A DNA stretch of 64,000 nucleotides. It comes from Eublepharis macularius. Taxonomy: Eukaryota > Chordata > Lepidosauria > Squamata > Eublepharidae. Location of the stretch: the NCBI RefSeq assembly GCF_028583425.1, contig NC_072800.1:11669001-11733000 (forward strand), read 5' to 3'. Under the pieces are notes generated by a model, which saw only the letters and a list, made by a program, of their open reading frames with translations, made no database searches and was not told where the DNA came from. Of the stretch, positions 21,695-32,515 are shown piece by piece (position 1 is the stretch's first letter; each line of letters begins with the position of its first letter). Position numbers and translations under genes: made by a program.

Positions 21695-22660
21695 AGTACA
21701 ATAAAATGTAGAGGGGGGTGACTTTACCGGGGAGGAGAAGAGGTAAAAGAGAATTTCTAAGCAGTTATGATATTAGATTGATATATATAGAATAATAAAT
21801 AGAATATTGATAGAAAATAATTAATCATAAGGGTTAACTATAAGGATTGATTAACTAATAATATTTTCTTTTTGATTCCGTACAGTGTACCAAACTGAAT
21901 ATGTTTATTTGAAGTTGTATATGAGTCAAATTGATTGATATCATATATAGACTTATGACTGAAGGGGAATAGAAATACTAATGTAAACAAATATAACTAA
22001 AATAGAAAGAAGAAGATAGAATGAATAACATATAGAGTATAAGTTAAACTGGTTGATTTATATGAATGTATGGTTTACATAGTTTATGATATATAGAAAT
22101 ATTTGAAAGTGAAATAATGAAAAATGGGATAAATTGTTTATCCATTATGGAAAATGGGACTCATAGTCAGGGTACAGAGTATTAAAAATAGTTAAAGCAG
22201 TATTGCTTAGAATAAAGGGAGAATATATATTTGTTAGATAGAGGAGATTAAAAGGAGTAAGGGAAAAGGGACAAAGGGTTGGAAAACTGTTGGAAGTCAA
22301 CAAAAAGGGGGAGGAAAGGGAGGGGGTTAGAAATTGGGAAATGGGAATATTGACTGTAATGTGTAAACATTTGATCCTAACCCAATAAAAAAAATTTCAA
22401 AAAAAAAAAAAAAGGAGTTTTCATAAGGAAAGGCTGAAGGTTTTCATCTTTAATAGGCTTGTGCTGTTTATGTGACCATTTTGATCACAGTTGTGAAGAA
22501 ACTAAAATTGATTAGAGACGTTTGTAATGTGAACAAGCATTCTGCTGAGTATAGGTTTTATATTCTCATTACAAGCTGACAGAAGCAAAAACTTTATAAG
22601 TCCTCATCTTGTGGAATGTTATACATAAGAAAAACTGTGAAGAATCAGATATTAACTTAC

Positions 22661-22822
22661 TGTGGCATTTTCTTTCAGTTTCGGCACCTTTTTCATTGCT
22701 ACTCTGCGCCTTGGGACAATTTTCACATGCCGCTTGGCCATACTTGTCATTGTAAGATCCAGCAGCACACAGAACACAGACAGTATCATATTTTGCACTA
22801 AATCTACCTGGTGGGCATGCAA
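22661..22822 (-). CDS. ZPBP-family gene, exon 7 (cysteine-rich)
   Basis: The exon lies between acceptor TTTGGATAG and donor GTAAGT. It is 162 bp, phase 1 in and 1 out. It continues the ...GCC of exon 6 as V-A-CPPGRFSAKYDTVCVLCAAG, then SYNDKYGQAACENCPKAQ and a GAETERKC end. The Cys spacing (CPPG...C..C..GSY...G...C..CP...GA....C) is that of a GCC2/GCC3 or ephrin-receptor-like domain. In human ZPBP2, as I recall it, the region ends sooner (CCVVC...C..C...YGAKSC). The donor shows that at least one more exon follows. Confidence 0.8.
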
Positions 22823-23011
22823 CTATCCAAACATAAAAGAGAAAGATTCAACAGAATTAAACTTACTAGAGAGTCTTCTTTGCTTAAATGTATTATCTTA
22901 CTTTTATCTCCATTGGTAACAGACTGAGAACAAATTTTATTTATCTAATTCATGTATATCACACTTTTCTCGCCAATGGGGACCTAAAGCGGCCTACCAT
23001 ATTCTCCTCAG

Positions 23012-23151
23012 TCAAACTGAGAGACACTGAGAGATCTCTGTCTTTCGGTGCTACACCTCTGAATATGCCAGTCACAGCTGCTGGCGAAACGTCAGGAACT
23101 ACAATGCCAAGACCACGGCTATACAGCCCGGAAAATCCACAACAACCATAA
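23012..23151 (+). mobile_element. Penelope-like element fragment with degenerate hammerhead motif
   Basis: The segment matches the terminal repeat of the Penelope-like element at 55.0-58.9 kb, read on the opposite strand. It runs from AGAGATCTCTGTCTTTCGGT through the hammerhead region to CCCGGAAAATCCACAACAACC. A short L2-like piece (CGCCAATGGGGACCTAAAGC) lies just upstream. It is a short 3' or 5' end remnant, not coding. Confidence 0.8.
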
Positions 23152-23643
23152 ATCTGTGCCTGTTTGTAGTAGCCCAGGCACTAGTGCAACCAGCATGCAG
23201 CAGGGAGGACATGCTCAGTGGAGGTAAGCCTGATAGCCACGACAAAGCAGTAGGGGTAGGTGGTATACCCAACAGGCTAGGATTACAGCCACAGCTGCTT
23301 AGGTGCTAGCAGCCATTCAAGCCAGCCTCACTGGAAACTTAACATGCAACTGGTTCTTCTAGTGACAGGGGTGGGTATGTGGACTACTGCCAAGTGCCCA
23401 TAATAACACACTTCCTGACATGGGCACAGACTCTGGGACCAGGGCCTGCAATAAGACAAGATGCCAACTCTGTCTCCATTTTCACCCCATGCACCCTCTT
23501 TGTCTGTGCAAAAAGATTATGCTCAGAATCATGAAAACTGCACATGCAAAAGCCATGTGGAATTGGGACTGTAATACGGGAGGGAACTGAGTGACATTGA
23601 GTGAAAAAACTAACTGGATCCAACTCAAACATCGGAAACTTAC
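23152..23643. other. Intronic stretch, repeat-like
   Basis: There is no exon here. Part of 23500-23650 is imperfectly repeated at about 24010-24130 (shared GAACTG.GTGA.ATTGA.TGAAAAA and CTGGATCCAAC blocks), which suggests an old interspersed repeat on both sides of exon 6. Confidence 0.35.
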
Positions 23644-23818
23644 CACAACACCCTGGACACAGCGTATTGTTGTCTATGGTGCTGATGTTTTTCCCAAACC
23701 CTGGTGTGCAATGATCTACCTTAACACCAGTCAGGGAGCCAGCAACGTAGTTCAAATTAGCACTGTGAGAGGAGTCAATATTCTGGTCTTCAAAGAACTT
23801 TTTGATTTTGTCATACGC
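23644..23818 (-). CDS. ZPBP-family gene, exon 6
   Basis: The exon is 175 bp, with acceptor GTATACCTAG and donor GTAAGT, phase 0 in and 1 out. It reads AYDKIKKFFEDQ, then SANLNYVAGSLTGVKVDHCT followed by PGFGKN, and ends in LCPGCC. The block VxxC.PGFGKN with a following C..CC is the hallmark I remember from ZPBP and ZPBP2 (VVRLDSCRPGFGKN). ZPBP proteins are secreted acrosomal proteins needed for acrosome shaping and sperm-egg coat binding. Confidence 0.88.
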
Positions 23819-25034
23819 CTAGGTATACAGCAATTAAGAAAAAGAAGCACATTAAAAGCACATTGATAAAGTTATGTCCTACCTAGGGGAGTGGATCAAG
23901 GATACAATACAATTTTAGGTTTTAACAGGTTTGATCAACTTGTTTTTCTGCTGGTGAAAAATGAAGCAGGGGGTCTACTTTGACCACCCAAAAGGGCTAT
24001 GCTGGGGAGCATGAGACCTGTATGTACAAAAGCCCTGAGGAACAAGCGCAGTACTAGGAAGGAGAACTGGGTGAAATTGAATGAAAAAGCGGGCTGGATC
24101 CAACCCATAGTCTGAAATCTAAAGTATGAAAAGCTTACTCCCTGGCAAAATTGGCTAGAAGCATATACTGACAGATTCCTTAGATTCGTAACCTTCAGCA
24201 GTTGAAGTGCACCTTACGGTTGTGATGATAGCCGCTTCTGCATGGTCAGTTACCGTGGGTTCCCTGGGTGTTTGGCCTACAAGAACAGGATCGGTAGTGG
24301 GCGTCTCTAATTATGCATTTGAGGGAGTCAAACCAAAGTGGTGCCTGGTTTTTATTTCTGTACTTAGAAAATGCCCCATTTCTGCTGCAGACTTTCTGAA
24401 GTCAGTGGTTGATTGGCTGAGGCATTCCGGAGGGAGACTTTAAAATATTAAGTGGGAATTTCCCAATAGAAGACTTATTTTTTATTTTTAAAAAACAACA
24501 GCATTGCAACATTGTTGTTTTTTAAAAACCATTTAAAAACTGGACTGAGAAAAAAAGGAAACACAGAGAGACTCCTGCACATTCTAGTGTTGGTGAGAAG
24601 GTGATTTATTGCCAAGAGTAACTGTCAAGGTTAGCACGCACACACAACAAATAACAAGCGACCACTTTTTTTTAAGGATGAGGGCCGAGAGTGGTGGGGG
24701 AAGAAAGGGGGCAGGATGTGATCACGCACTGCTGTTCTGCCAATCTGGACACGGGAGATAAAGGAGAGGGTAAAAGGCAGGGCCAGGCTTACAACTAAAG
24801 AAAACATTCTGTACTTCAAAATCTCTAGACCACCCAAACAGAACTGTGTTTTTAATTCATTTCCGGTATGATATGTACTCTGCTTCATTCTTTCATTCTC
24901 ATTCTTTCACACTCAGCATTCTTTCATACTCCTACCACCATTTTGTTTGTTTCAGTTTAATTGAGATGAAAGGCATAAAACACTGCTTGACATACAGCAT
25001 ATTTAGAATCATTAGAACCAGGGCCAATCAGGAT
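23819..25034. other. Intronic stretch, no exon seen
   Basis: AT-rich sequence with a reverse-oriented GGTGATTTATTGCC (AATAAA on the minus strand) near 24600-24615, possibly the edge of an old LTR. No coding or structured element could be supported. Confidence 0.3.
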
Positions 25035-25286
25035 CAGGGCTTTTTTTCAGCAGGAACGCAGTGGAATGGAGTTCCGGAACCTCTCGAAAATGGTCACATG
25101 GCTGGTGGCCCCGCCCCCTGATCTCCAGACAGAGGGGAGCTTAGATTGCCCTCCGCGCCGCTCCAGCAATCTAAACTCCCCTCTGTCTGGAGATCAGGGG
25201 GCGGGGCCACCAGCCATGATGTGACCATTTTCTCCAAGGGCAACCCACTGAGTTCCACTACCTCTTTTCCCAGAAAAAAAGCCCTG
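25035..25286 (-). mobile_element. Foldback hAT-like MITE (CAGGGCTTTTTTTC family), copy 1
   Basis: The ends are CAGGGCTTTTTTTC and its inverse GAAAAAAAGCCCTG. Inside, about 60-bp arms (TGGTGGCCCCGCCCCCTGAT and the matching inverse) surround a GC-rich loop. The flanks ATCAGGAT (25027-25034) and ATTAGAAC (25287-25294) agree at 5 of 8, the differences being transitions. The same element occurs twice at 48.4-49.5 kb in the opposite orientation. Confidence 0.75.
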
Positions 25287-25557
25287 ATTAGAACAAATAT
25301 GTACCAAAAAAACCCCCTATGAAAGTATCCCCCCAAATCACTCCACATGGTCCATTAAAGTAAAGGCTTTTAATCCCTAGCACCATATAAATGTAGGAAT
25401 ACTCAAAAGAGTCCTGTTAATTTACAATTATTTTATGTATTTATGTTATACTACCAGCAGAGGGGGGGGGGGATATCTAGGTCACACAGCATTCAGTTCT
25501 CCAAAATTCCATAAAGTCTTTAAAATATTGTAAACTCTCACAATAATTCTATACCAC

Positions 25558-25622
25558 CTTTTTGATGTTGCGGGTTGAATTCTCACAATGGGAACTTTCA
25601 CAGAGATCTGCTACAGTTGGCA
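25558..25622 (-). CDS. ZPBP-family gene, exon 5 (short)
   Basis: A 65-bp exon after acceptor TTTCCTCTAG and before donor GTGGTA, phase 1 in and 0 out. With the base from exon 4 it encodes V-PTVADLCESSHCENSTRNIKK. It was found by requiring phase and reading continuity between exons 4 and 6, which do not join directly. In human ZPBP2 the matching segment also carries two cysteines and an N-glycosylation site before the NxxxARDRIEDFF-like helix. The donor is non-consensus beyond GT, so confidence is lower than for its neighbours. Confidence 0.75.
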
Positions 25623-25802
25623 CTAGAGGAAACACTATAAATAAAGAAAATTAACTGAGATATTGATATTTTTAAATGCATATTTGTGTGATAAAGTATC
25701 TTTATTTATTTAATCCTATTTTTCTGCTGAATCAGGGACACCAAGGTGGCTAAAAATTAAAACAAAATAACCATTTAAACATTTTAAATGCATCATAAAA
25801 TA

Positions 25803-25928
25803 CAGATACAGAAACAGTCGTCTACTGACGTTACACCGCTGCGCTCCCGAACTCCTGAGCTCAAGCGATCTGCCGGCCTCAGCCTCCCATGTTCAGGCTG
25901 GGATTACAGGTGCGCCACCGCACCCGGC
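25803..25928 (-). mobile_element. 7SL RNA-like (SRP Alu domain) retrosequence
   Basis: Read on the minus strand it starts GCCGGGTGCGGTGGCGCACC, then TGTAATCCCAGCC, GGGAGGCTGAGG and GATCGCTTGAGCTCAGGAGT. These are the 5' domain motifs of 7SL RNA in order, starting at its first base. Similarity fades after about 80 bases. A 10-bp direct repeat (TCATAAAATA at 25793-25802 and 25929-25938) flanks it exactly. There is no poly(A) tail. It is either a truncated 7SL pseudogene or a member of a 7SL-derived SINE. Confidence 0.75.
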
Positions 25929-26469
25929 TCATAAAATATATCATTAAACTAATTAAAATGGAGCTAAAATGAATATATAAAATAGACAGCCACAAATTAA
26001 AGCACAAGGCAAGAAGGAGAGATAATTGAGGAAATGCCAGATTAAACAAACAAGCAGTATCTTTTTCCACTAGTGGAACAGTAATAGAAGAGGACAAATT
26101 AATATCCTTGACAAGGGAACATGGAAGAGTTCTACAAAAACCTCCGTTGCTGTTCATAATGAGGAAAAAGAGGTTAAGGAAGGAGAGGCTTCAGAGAAGG
26201 TGGCTTAGATGCACAGCAGTGCGATGGCAGGCTGTGCCAGGGATCAGATGTTTGGGGCCTGAGTTGCATAATCAGTTGCCCATCCTAATTTGAATCGTTA
26301 TCCAAAGGCTTAATGCTGAGCATAAAAACAAAGCTCAAGAGAAACAAACAGTTTAAAAACAATAAAATTTAACCCCATCAAGACAAAATTCTTAAATAAT
26401 AATAAAGAAACCTCACCATATGCCTAACCAGCCATTCTTCTCTTACATAAAAGCCAGGAATATTTCATA

Positions 26470-26742
26470 TGACTGCCCTGGTTACTGTCAGTAAGCAAGG
26501 AAAAACATAAAATATAACTTTACACATACCCTTATTATCACTATTATATTATATTAGGTAAATTCTTTATATTGATTTGTGGTGTAAACTGTCGTAGTGA
26601 CTTTAGGGTTGAGGAGGAAGGATAGACATTTACCTAATAAATGATATATCTAATAAATAATGATAGTGATAATTAGGTTTGGTGTTAGGCTTTTGTGTTT
26701 TTTGCTCTTCCTTGCTTACTGACAGTGACCTGGGCAACATTT
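26470..26742. repeat. Foldback repeat
   Basis: About 30-bp arms (TGCCCTGGTTACTGTCAGTA and on to AGCAAGGAA at 26471-26502, and the inverse at about 26709-26740) surround an AT-rich middle. A second, weaker inverted pair (ACCTAATAAAT and ATTTATTAGGT types) lies inside. Probably a MITE. Confidence 0.55.
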
Positions 26743-27393
26743 CAAACAACATTATAAAGGAGCACAGAAGCAAAACAAAAGAAATGAGGTAGCAATAAAA
26801 ACACATCAATTCTAACCAAACTGCAAAATGTACTAACCTGCAACATCAAGCAGGAAAGGAAAAATAAACCTCAAAACAAAAGTCAACTGATAACAAATCA
26901 GCAAACAATAGATCAACAAAAAGTCTGAGCAACCTACCATGGTCCAGCTTAGACTTGATCAGCACATTAGGAACTATGGCCAAATCCCACAGCTTAAGGA
27001 AAGGGCGAACTGATACACCAGCCAAAGATCTAAAAGGTGCTATATACTGCACAGGTGATCTTTGCCTCTATCAGTAGATCTAGTAACATGCTCAAACTGC
27101 AAACCTATTCCTTCAGGGACGTGGAACGCCATCCAGCAGAGGCTGACTGCTCAATCCCTAATTAGTGACCAACAGCAATAGCCCATTACTTCCTCCAGGC
27201 AACAGCTTAGAACATCCATAGTCTCATCTGACTCGGAAGGATAAGACAAACAGGTTTGGGTGTCATCCACGTATTGATAAGACCTCATTCCTAACCCCCA
27301 GAAAGTCACACCAGTGGCTTCATGTTGATGTTAAAAGAATGGAGGAACCTGGTTAATTGTCTAGATTATTAAGCCTCAGTCTGTAGCTGGTAG
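26743..27393. other. Intronic stretch, no exon seen
   Basis: No open frame with splice context. Partial low-grade repeat character; nothing specific can be supported. Confidence 0.3.
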
Positions 27394-28033
27394 TAGGTTG
27401 CCAGTCCCCCAATGGGGATGGGGGATCTCCCGCTCCCACCCTCAACCCCCCGTCCCCGCTTACCTGGCTGGCAGGGGAAATAGCAGAGGAGCATGCCTCC
27501 CGGGGTGCACTCCCAGGTGGTGTGCACCCACGTTCTGCAGTGGGCTATATTGGGCCCCAAATGGGATGAACTGAGCCCATTAAGGGCCTAAATTGGGCTG
27601 TTGTGAAGTGCAGGAGCTCTTCAGGTCCCTCCCAGAAGCACTCCCACACACTGCAGTGGGCCAAATTGGGCCCATTTGGGCCAAAATCAGCCCGCTGCAA
27701 AGCGTGGGCGCACTCCAGGGTCCATCATGCCACCCTGGCAACCCTCCTGCGCTCCACAGCAGAAGCACTATCAAGAGGGCCCTGGAGAGCACTTCACAGC
27801 GAGCCAATTTCAGCCCAAAATGGATCCAATTCTGGTCCAAACAGGCCAAAATCAGCCCACTGCAGTGCACAGGAGCACTCCCTGGGGCAGCACGAGGTCC
27901 TCTGCGATGACATCACTTCCTAGAAGTGACGTCATCGCACAGCTTGTGAGCAGGTGTACGCGAAGACATCAGCAAAGGTAAGTGCCAAGTGTCCTCCCTC
28001 CCACTCGGAGAGTGAGGGGACCTGGCAACCCTG
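27394..28033. mobile_element. hAT-like MITE (TAGGTTGCCAG...CTGGCAACCC family) with internal minisatellite
   Basis: Inverted ends TAGGTTGCCAG and CTGGCAACCCTG are flanked by GCTGGTAG (27386-27393) and GCTTGTAG (28034-28041), a 7 of 8 target duplication. The interior repeats a GC-rich unit around GGGCCCATTTGGGCCAAAAT several times and ends in a CTTCCTAGAAGTGACGTCAT block. A longer relative lies at 61747-62445. Confidence 0.8.
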
Positions 28034-28279
28034 GCTTGTAGAGATCCTCATTTAGAGTTATCTGAAACCAAAAAAGCCTCATGCGTGCACCATGCATCTC
28101 TCCCAGCAAACACATACATACAATAATCTAAAACTATATTAAATATAACTATGGCTGTATCTACATGATTTTCTAGGCCCTTTGTTTGTGTCTATTTTTC
28201 TGAACCACCTCAAGCTATGAGATGATTAAAAATATTCTAAATAAACAAAGAAAACTAGTAAGTAAAGCTTTCACCTTAC

Positions 28280-28483
28280 CAGCAAATTGAAATGTAAGCT
28301 TGTATGTTAGCATCTCTAGTGTATCTGTAGAAGTATGGCACGCTGCACTCCACCGCTGGATCTCACACTTCAGGTTGCGGATTAAGTTCTCCAGTTGATC
28401 TAAGAGATACTTTTCAAATGAATCAACTATATTGGTTTCACAGGTTTGAACTGCGAATTCAGATGACAAACGTATACTCCTTC
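28280..28483 (-). CDS. ZPBP-family gene, exon 4
   Basis: The exon is 204 bp, with acceptor CACATGCCAG and donor GTAAGG, phase 1 in and 1 out. It reads RSIRLSSEFAVQTC, then a helical DSFEKYLLDQLENLIRNLKC, then a Cys/Trp segment ending TYKLTFQFA. The layout (C, long amphipathic helix, C...C, hydrophobic strand) matches ZPBP2 (RSC...ILDSLISDLSC...CH...ELFIAFQV). It includes four cysteines likely to form disulphides in the secreted protein. Confidence 0.88.
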
Positions 28484-30277
28484 CTGGCATGTGATATACT
28501 TTTAAAAAGTCAGAAAAGAAAAGTTACTCATTATATAATTATTCATAAACATAGTTTGTGTCAATCTGTATCTATACTGTTGAGTTACAATTTGGTAAAG
28601 CTACTACTGGTTTGCAACATTTATTTATCAATCCATTCTGAGAAACAAAGCTTTCCATAATTAAGCACTGCCTTTTAGTATCTTTCACTCTTATTTTGTT
28701 TGTTTATTCATTGATTCATTTGACTTTTAGCTACTCGCAAGCAGGCTCAGGGTGGGTCACAACAAAGAAAAAACAGTAAGTATAAATATAAAATACATTT
28801 ACAGCAATAAAACCACATCAACCCACAGTACCCCAAAAGTTGCCCCCCCTAAAAGAAGTGCATACAAGCATAAAAAGATATATGACCTGCTGGTTTGGAT
28901 CTTAACCTGGCAACAGGGCTATAGCAAGCAAATACCACAATTACATGATTTTTTTCTACCATTGCTACCCAAAATGATCATTGGCTATATGTAGTTTGTT
29001 CAAGTATCCTTTATCTGATCACTGGTAATTATATACTGGACATATAAAGCAAGTTATCTGCTTCAAACCGTCTATTTCTATTTAGAGGGCCATAAACACA
29101 CATACACAAAGACATGGAGGTTTGAAACTATAACTGTGACCTAGCCATAAGAAGCATGGATCACCCACAGAGCGATTAAGACCATAGTGTTCCCTGCAGA
29201 TGTCCTCCAGGTAGCACTGCAGCATAATTTTATTGACCTTTCCCACTGTATATCACACACACACACCCGCCACTCAATCAAACATAGATCCCTGGAACTG
29301 GAAGTTATTAACAACTGGAGCCCTGTTTAGTATCCTATGCTAGCATGCACTGGCTATTGCTGTTATGTTTTTTTTTAAAAATTAATTCCAGTGGGCTTAG
29401 GCACATGTGACTTGCATTGGATCAGGCAGCAGTTAGTGGCATTAACTTCAGTAGGTACTACACAGGAGTAAGCGTACTTAAGAATGGGCAGTAAATCTCT
29501 TAAAACTTAGTAATATCCTGAACTGTGGCTAAATGATAAATTAGAAAAAGATTTATGTTAAATTTCTGAGTCCCCTTTCTGCTATGCTGTAATCAAAGTG
29601 GTGCATGATATAAATAACAAAATCAAAAAGGCACTTCATTTATTTTATTTTTTTTAGAAAAAGTACATGCCAACCACACATAAAACTTTCAATTATACAT
29701 GCAAACAGTAATAGAAAAATTTCTCAAATTACATAATGAGAACATCTTAAATCACAAAATTAAACAGCCAAGGAAAGTGAAGTTTTCATTTACATACATA
29801 TAAGAAAGACTTTCCTGCAGGCACCCAGCCAGCTTTTTGCTCAGTTACTTCTAATTCCCTTCCCTTCTGCAGCTCTTGCTCTATGTGGTTTCTATACATA
29901 AAGGCCCCAATGATTCTCAGCACAGACTTCTTTGGAAGTCCAAAAGGACCCTTTCCCTTTTCACCATACAAAAAGCTGTTGGATCCAACCCATTTAGTGA
30001 AAAGGAGGCAAACTGTGGCATGAGTGCCAGAAGTGGCACAAGCAGCAGGAGTTTCTGCCACACCAGGGCTGGTATCAAAGTCCTTGTCCTCACTGTAACA
30101 GAGTCCTGCCTTCTTCTGACCTGGTCTCTTGTTTTCTCCCTTGCTTAGAAGAGAACCAGAATACTGGGGAGGAGGGACTGCATATCCACAGCTGTGCATA
30201 CTACAGAGGCTTTACTTGTAACGGCACATGTTCTGTAGGACCCACTACTGGGCCACACTCATCAAAAAGGGTGGCGA
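28484..30277. other. Intron sequence with old repeats, no exon seen
   Basis: A short L2/CR1-like piece is visible near 28690-28760 (CAGGCTCAGGGTGGGTCAC). Near 29380-29490 there is a 'CCAGTGGGCTTAGGCACATG'-type interspersed repeat. A 137-codon minus-strand frame (30199-29786) has no recognisable domain or splice context and was not called. Confidence 0.35.
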
Positions 30278-30990
30278 CAGGGGGGCGTGGCGTCAGCGTG
30301 GAGTAGGGTTGCCAGTCTCCAGGTAGTGGCTGGAGATCTCCCGGAATTACAACTGGTCTCCAGGCCACAGAGATCAGTTCACCTGGAGAAAATGGCTACT
30401 TTAGGGGGTGGACTCTATGAAATTATGCCATGCCAGGGTCCTTTCCCTCCCCAAACCCCACTTTCTCCAGGTTTCTCCAGGTTTCACCCCCCAGATCTCC
30501 AGGAATTTCTCAACTTGGAGCTGGCAACCCTAGCGTGGAAGAAAATGGACGCCTGCTGCTAGAGCTCCGTTTCTCCTCACCCCAGTTCCCTTTTAAAAAG
30601 TGACACAACTAAAAGAAAATAAGCAGAGCATGGGAAAACAGCTACCTGAAAAGAAGAAACAGCAAATAAAACTTGCAAGAACTTTTCTCAAGTCGGGAGG
30701 CAACACTAGGGCAAATGGAGGAGAAGGGAGAGGAAAAACAAAATGGCGGGCACAATAAAAAGCGCAGAAACAAGCTCAATAGCACAACAAGAGAGCAATA
30801 TTTCTACTTCAATAAGGTAGATGGAGCAAAACCTTCTTGAGAAAATGATGATGCTATCACAGCAATTTACAGAGCAATTTGCTGAAATGAAATTAGAAGT
30901 AAATAAAGCAGTTCAGGAAGCGAAATGTGCTATAGACATCAGCAATAAGATGCAGAGTGAAGTTAAAGAACTACAAAAACCAAACATACG
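30278..30990 (+). mobile_element. Outer L1, 5' part (leader and start of ORF1)
   Basis: The element begins near 30278 with GGGGGGCGTGGCGTCAGCGT, the same type of start as the inner L1 at 30991 (AGGGGCGTGGCATCGATCTC). After a MITE insertion the leader continues to an ORF1 start near 30630 (MGKQLPEKKKQQIKLARTFL). ORF1 is frameshifted several times. The coiled coil (MEQNLLEKMMMLSQQFTEQF at 30821) runs to 30990, where the inner L1 is inserted. It resumes at 46079. Confidence 0.8.
30304..30532. mobile_element. hAT-like MITE inserted in the outer L1 leader
   Basis: The ends TAGGGTTGCCAG and CTGGCAACCCTA are perfectly inverted. The flanks GCGTGGAG (30296-30303) and GCGTGGAA (30533-30540) form an 8-bp duplication with one change. 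At 229 bp it is a short subtype of the family also seen at 27394 and 61747. Confidence 0.88.
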
Positions 30991-31104
30991 AGGGGCGTGG
31001 CATCGATCTCCTGAGGAACGGATGCACACTGAAGGAGCTCCAGCTCTCCCTTGCCTGGAATCCCACTAAATAATGTTTAATACTTGCTCTTCTCTGTGGC
31101 AATG

Positions 31105-32034
31105 ATGAAGCAAGGAGCAGACAAGAAGAAATCACCTGCTAAGGCTGTGATTTCTGCAGAGCCTTTTTTATGGAACTAATTTAGCTGAGGCCCAAGAACA
31201 CAGCACAAAACATCAAGCCAAAATGGCCGATGGAACTGCTGAAGCCAATGCAATGGTAAGCACTTTGCATTTGCCCCTTGAGCAACAGTTTTCTAAATCA
31301 GAAAAATCATTAAGGAGGCAAATGACTTTGCTGATTCAGCCTTTGTCAGATCAGCTAGCAGAGATTAAATCAGAGCTAAACAAAACTAACTTGAAAGTGG
31401 AAAATGCACTGAATTTAGCTACTATGTCACAAAGAGATTTGAAAGATCTTCAAGATGCTTCTGACTCACACGAACTAAGATTAATAAACCTTGAAATAGC
31501 AGCACGACAGAAGAACCTCAAGATTAGAGGAACAGATGAATCCTGGACAAAAAATGAAGATTTGCTGGCTATATTAACCAATTGGCTGGGAAAGCAATTA
31601 AATATATATAATGAATCATTCCCAAATCCCAATAATCACCAAAGCCTATCGAATAGGCTCTGAAAAGCTAGCCATAAAGAAGAACTTCACAAGGAATATT
31701 ATAATTGAGACTGAAAGCTTCAATACCAGGAGATAAATTCTTGAAGCTGTGAAAGCTAAAGGTTCACTTTACTTTGAGGAAGCCCAAGTCTATATAATTT
31801 TTAGACTTACCGAGTGTTGTTCTAAATAAAAGAAGAGAGTTTAAAGCGACTACAGCAGCACTAAAAAGGGCTAATGTTCAATACCGATGGCTAAATCACA
31901 TTAAACTCTCAGTATTAATTAATGGAAAGCAAATGGTCGCTTCAGACCAGGAAGACGTAGAACAGCTTTTGCGTAGCCTAAACCTTGAAACACCTATGGA
32001 AACTGATAAGCCCAACCAAAAAAGGAAACTATAA
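31105..32034 (+). pseudogene. L1 ORF1 of the inner element (frameshifted)
   Basis: It starts about 31105 (MKQGADKKKSPAKAVISAEP), shifts frame near 31170, and then runs 31223-31640 as a coiled coil and the RNA-binding start (AARQKNLKIRGTDESW). It shifts again and ends with the C-terminal domain (FKATTAALKRANVQYRWLNH) and a TAA at 32032. At least two frameshifts and one stop separate the parts. It belongs to the same lineage as the ORF1 at 11639 and 46079. Confidence 0.8.
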
Positions 32035-32480
32035 CAATCACCTTCCTCGAAGAAAGGAAGTAAAATTCCAGTCTTAGACCCTTAAGCCAAGAAGGAAAAA
32101 AATTGGACTATACAGAAGAGTAAAGTAGTAATAGTCAGTATGTTAATCTCTGTGGTTTTCCAGGTGGGGGGAGTTCGGTTAAGTTCTTTTATTGTAGCTC
32201 CCTAATATATACAGTTCCTAAGAGTTGGTAGTAACCAAGAGCTGGAGTGTGCTGTAACACTCTAGCTCAAGGTAACTGTAATTTGTATAACTTTGATATT
32301 TCACATTTATTAAACACTGCACGTTGTAAATTGGGGAGAAGGGAGGGAGGAAGAAGGTTTAAAGGGAAGTTAAGGGAGGGGAGGGGAGGTTGGGTTTGGC
32401 TTCAAGTAGTAACAGCTAATTAAACTTGTTAATGTTAAGGTTTATAACAGAGATAGTGACAAGAACAACAATATTAAAAT

Positions 32481-32515
<35 letters not shown>

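Larger units (their letters stand above)
17295..22412 (+). mobile_element. L1 element with intact ORF2, 5'-truncated within ORF1
   Basis: The element comprises the C-terminal part of ORF1, a complete ORF2, about 700 bp of 3' sequence and a tail. The tail is AATAAAAAAAATTTC followed by 15 A at about 22384-22412. No target duplication was found by eye. The intact 3.76-kb frame implies recent insertion. This lineage differs from the L1s at 11.6 and 30-53 kb because its two frames overlap instead of being separated by about 1 kb. Confidence 0.85.

Noticed and set aside
25849..25928. Possible primate Alu contamination
   Set aside because: The bases differ from Alu at diagnostic places (GAGCTCAGGAG, CCTGAACATGGGAGG), there is no dimer or poly(A), and a clean 10-bp duplication of local sequence flanks it. 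A resident 7SL-derived copy fits better.
30821..31069. Small independent plus-strand gene (82 codons)
   Set aside because: It is the coiled-coil start of the outer L1 ORF1 running into the leader of the inner L1 across the insertion site.
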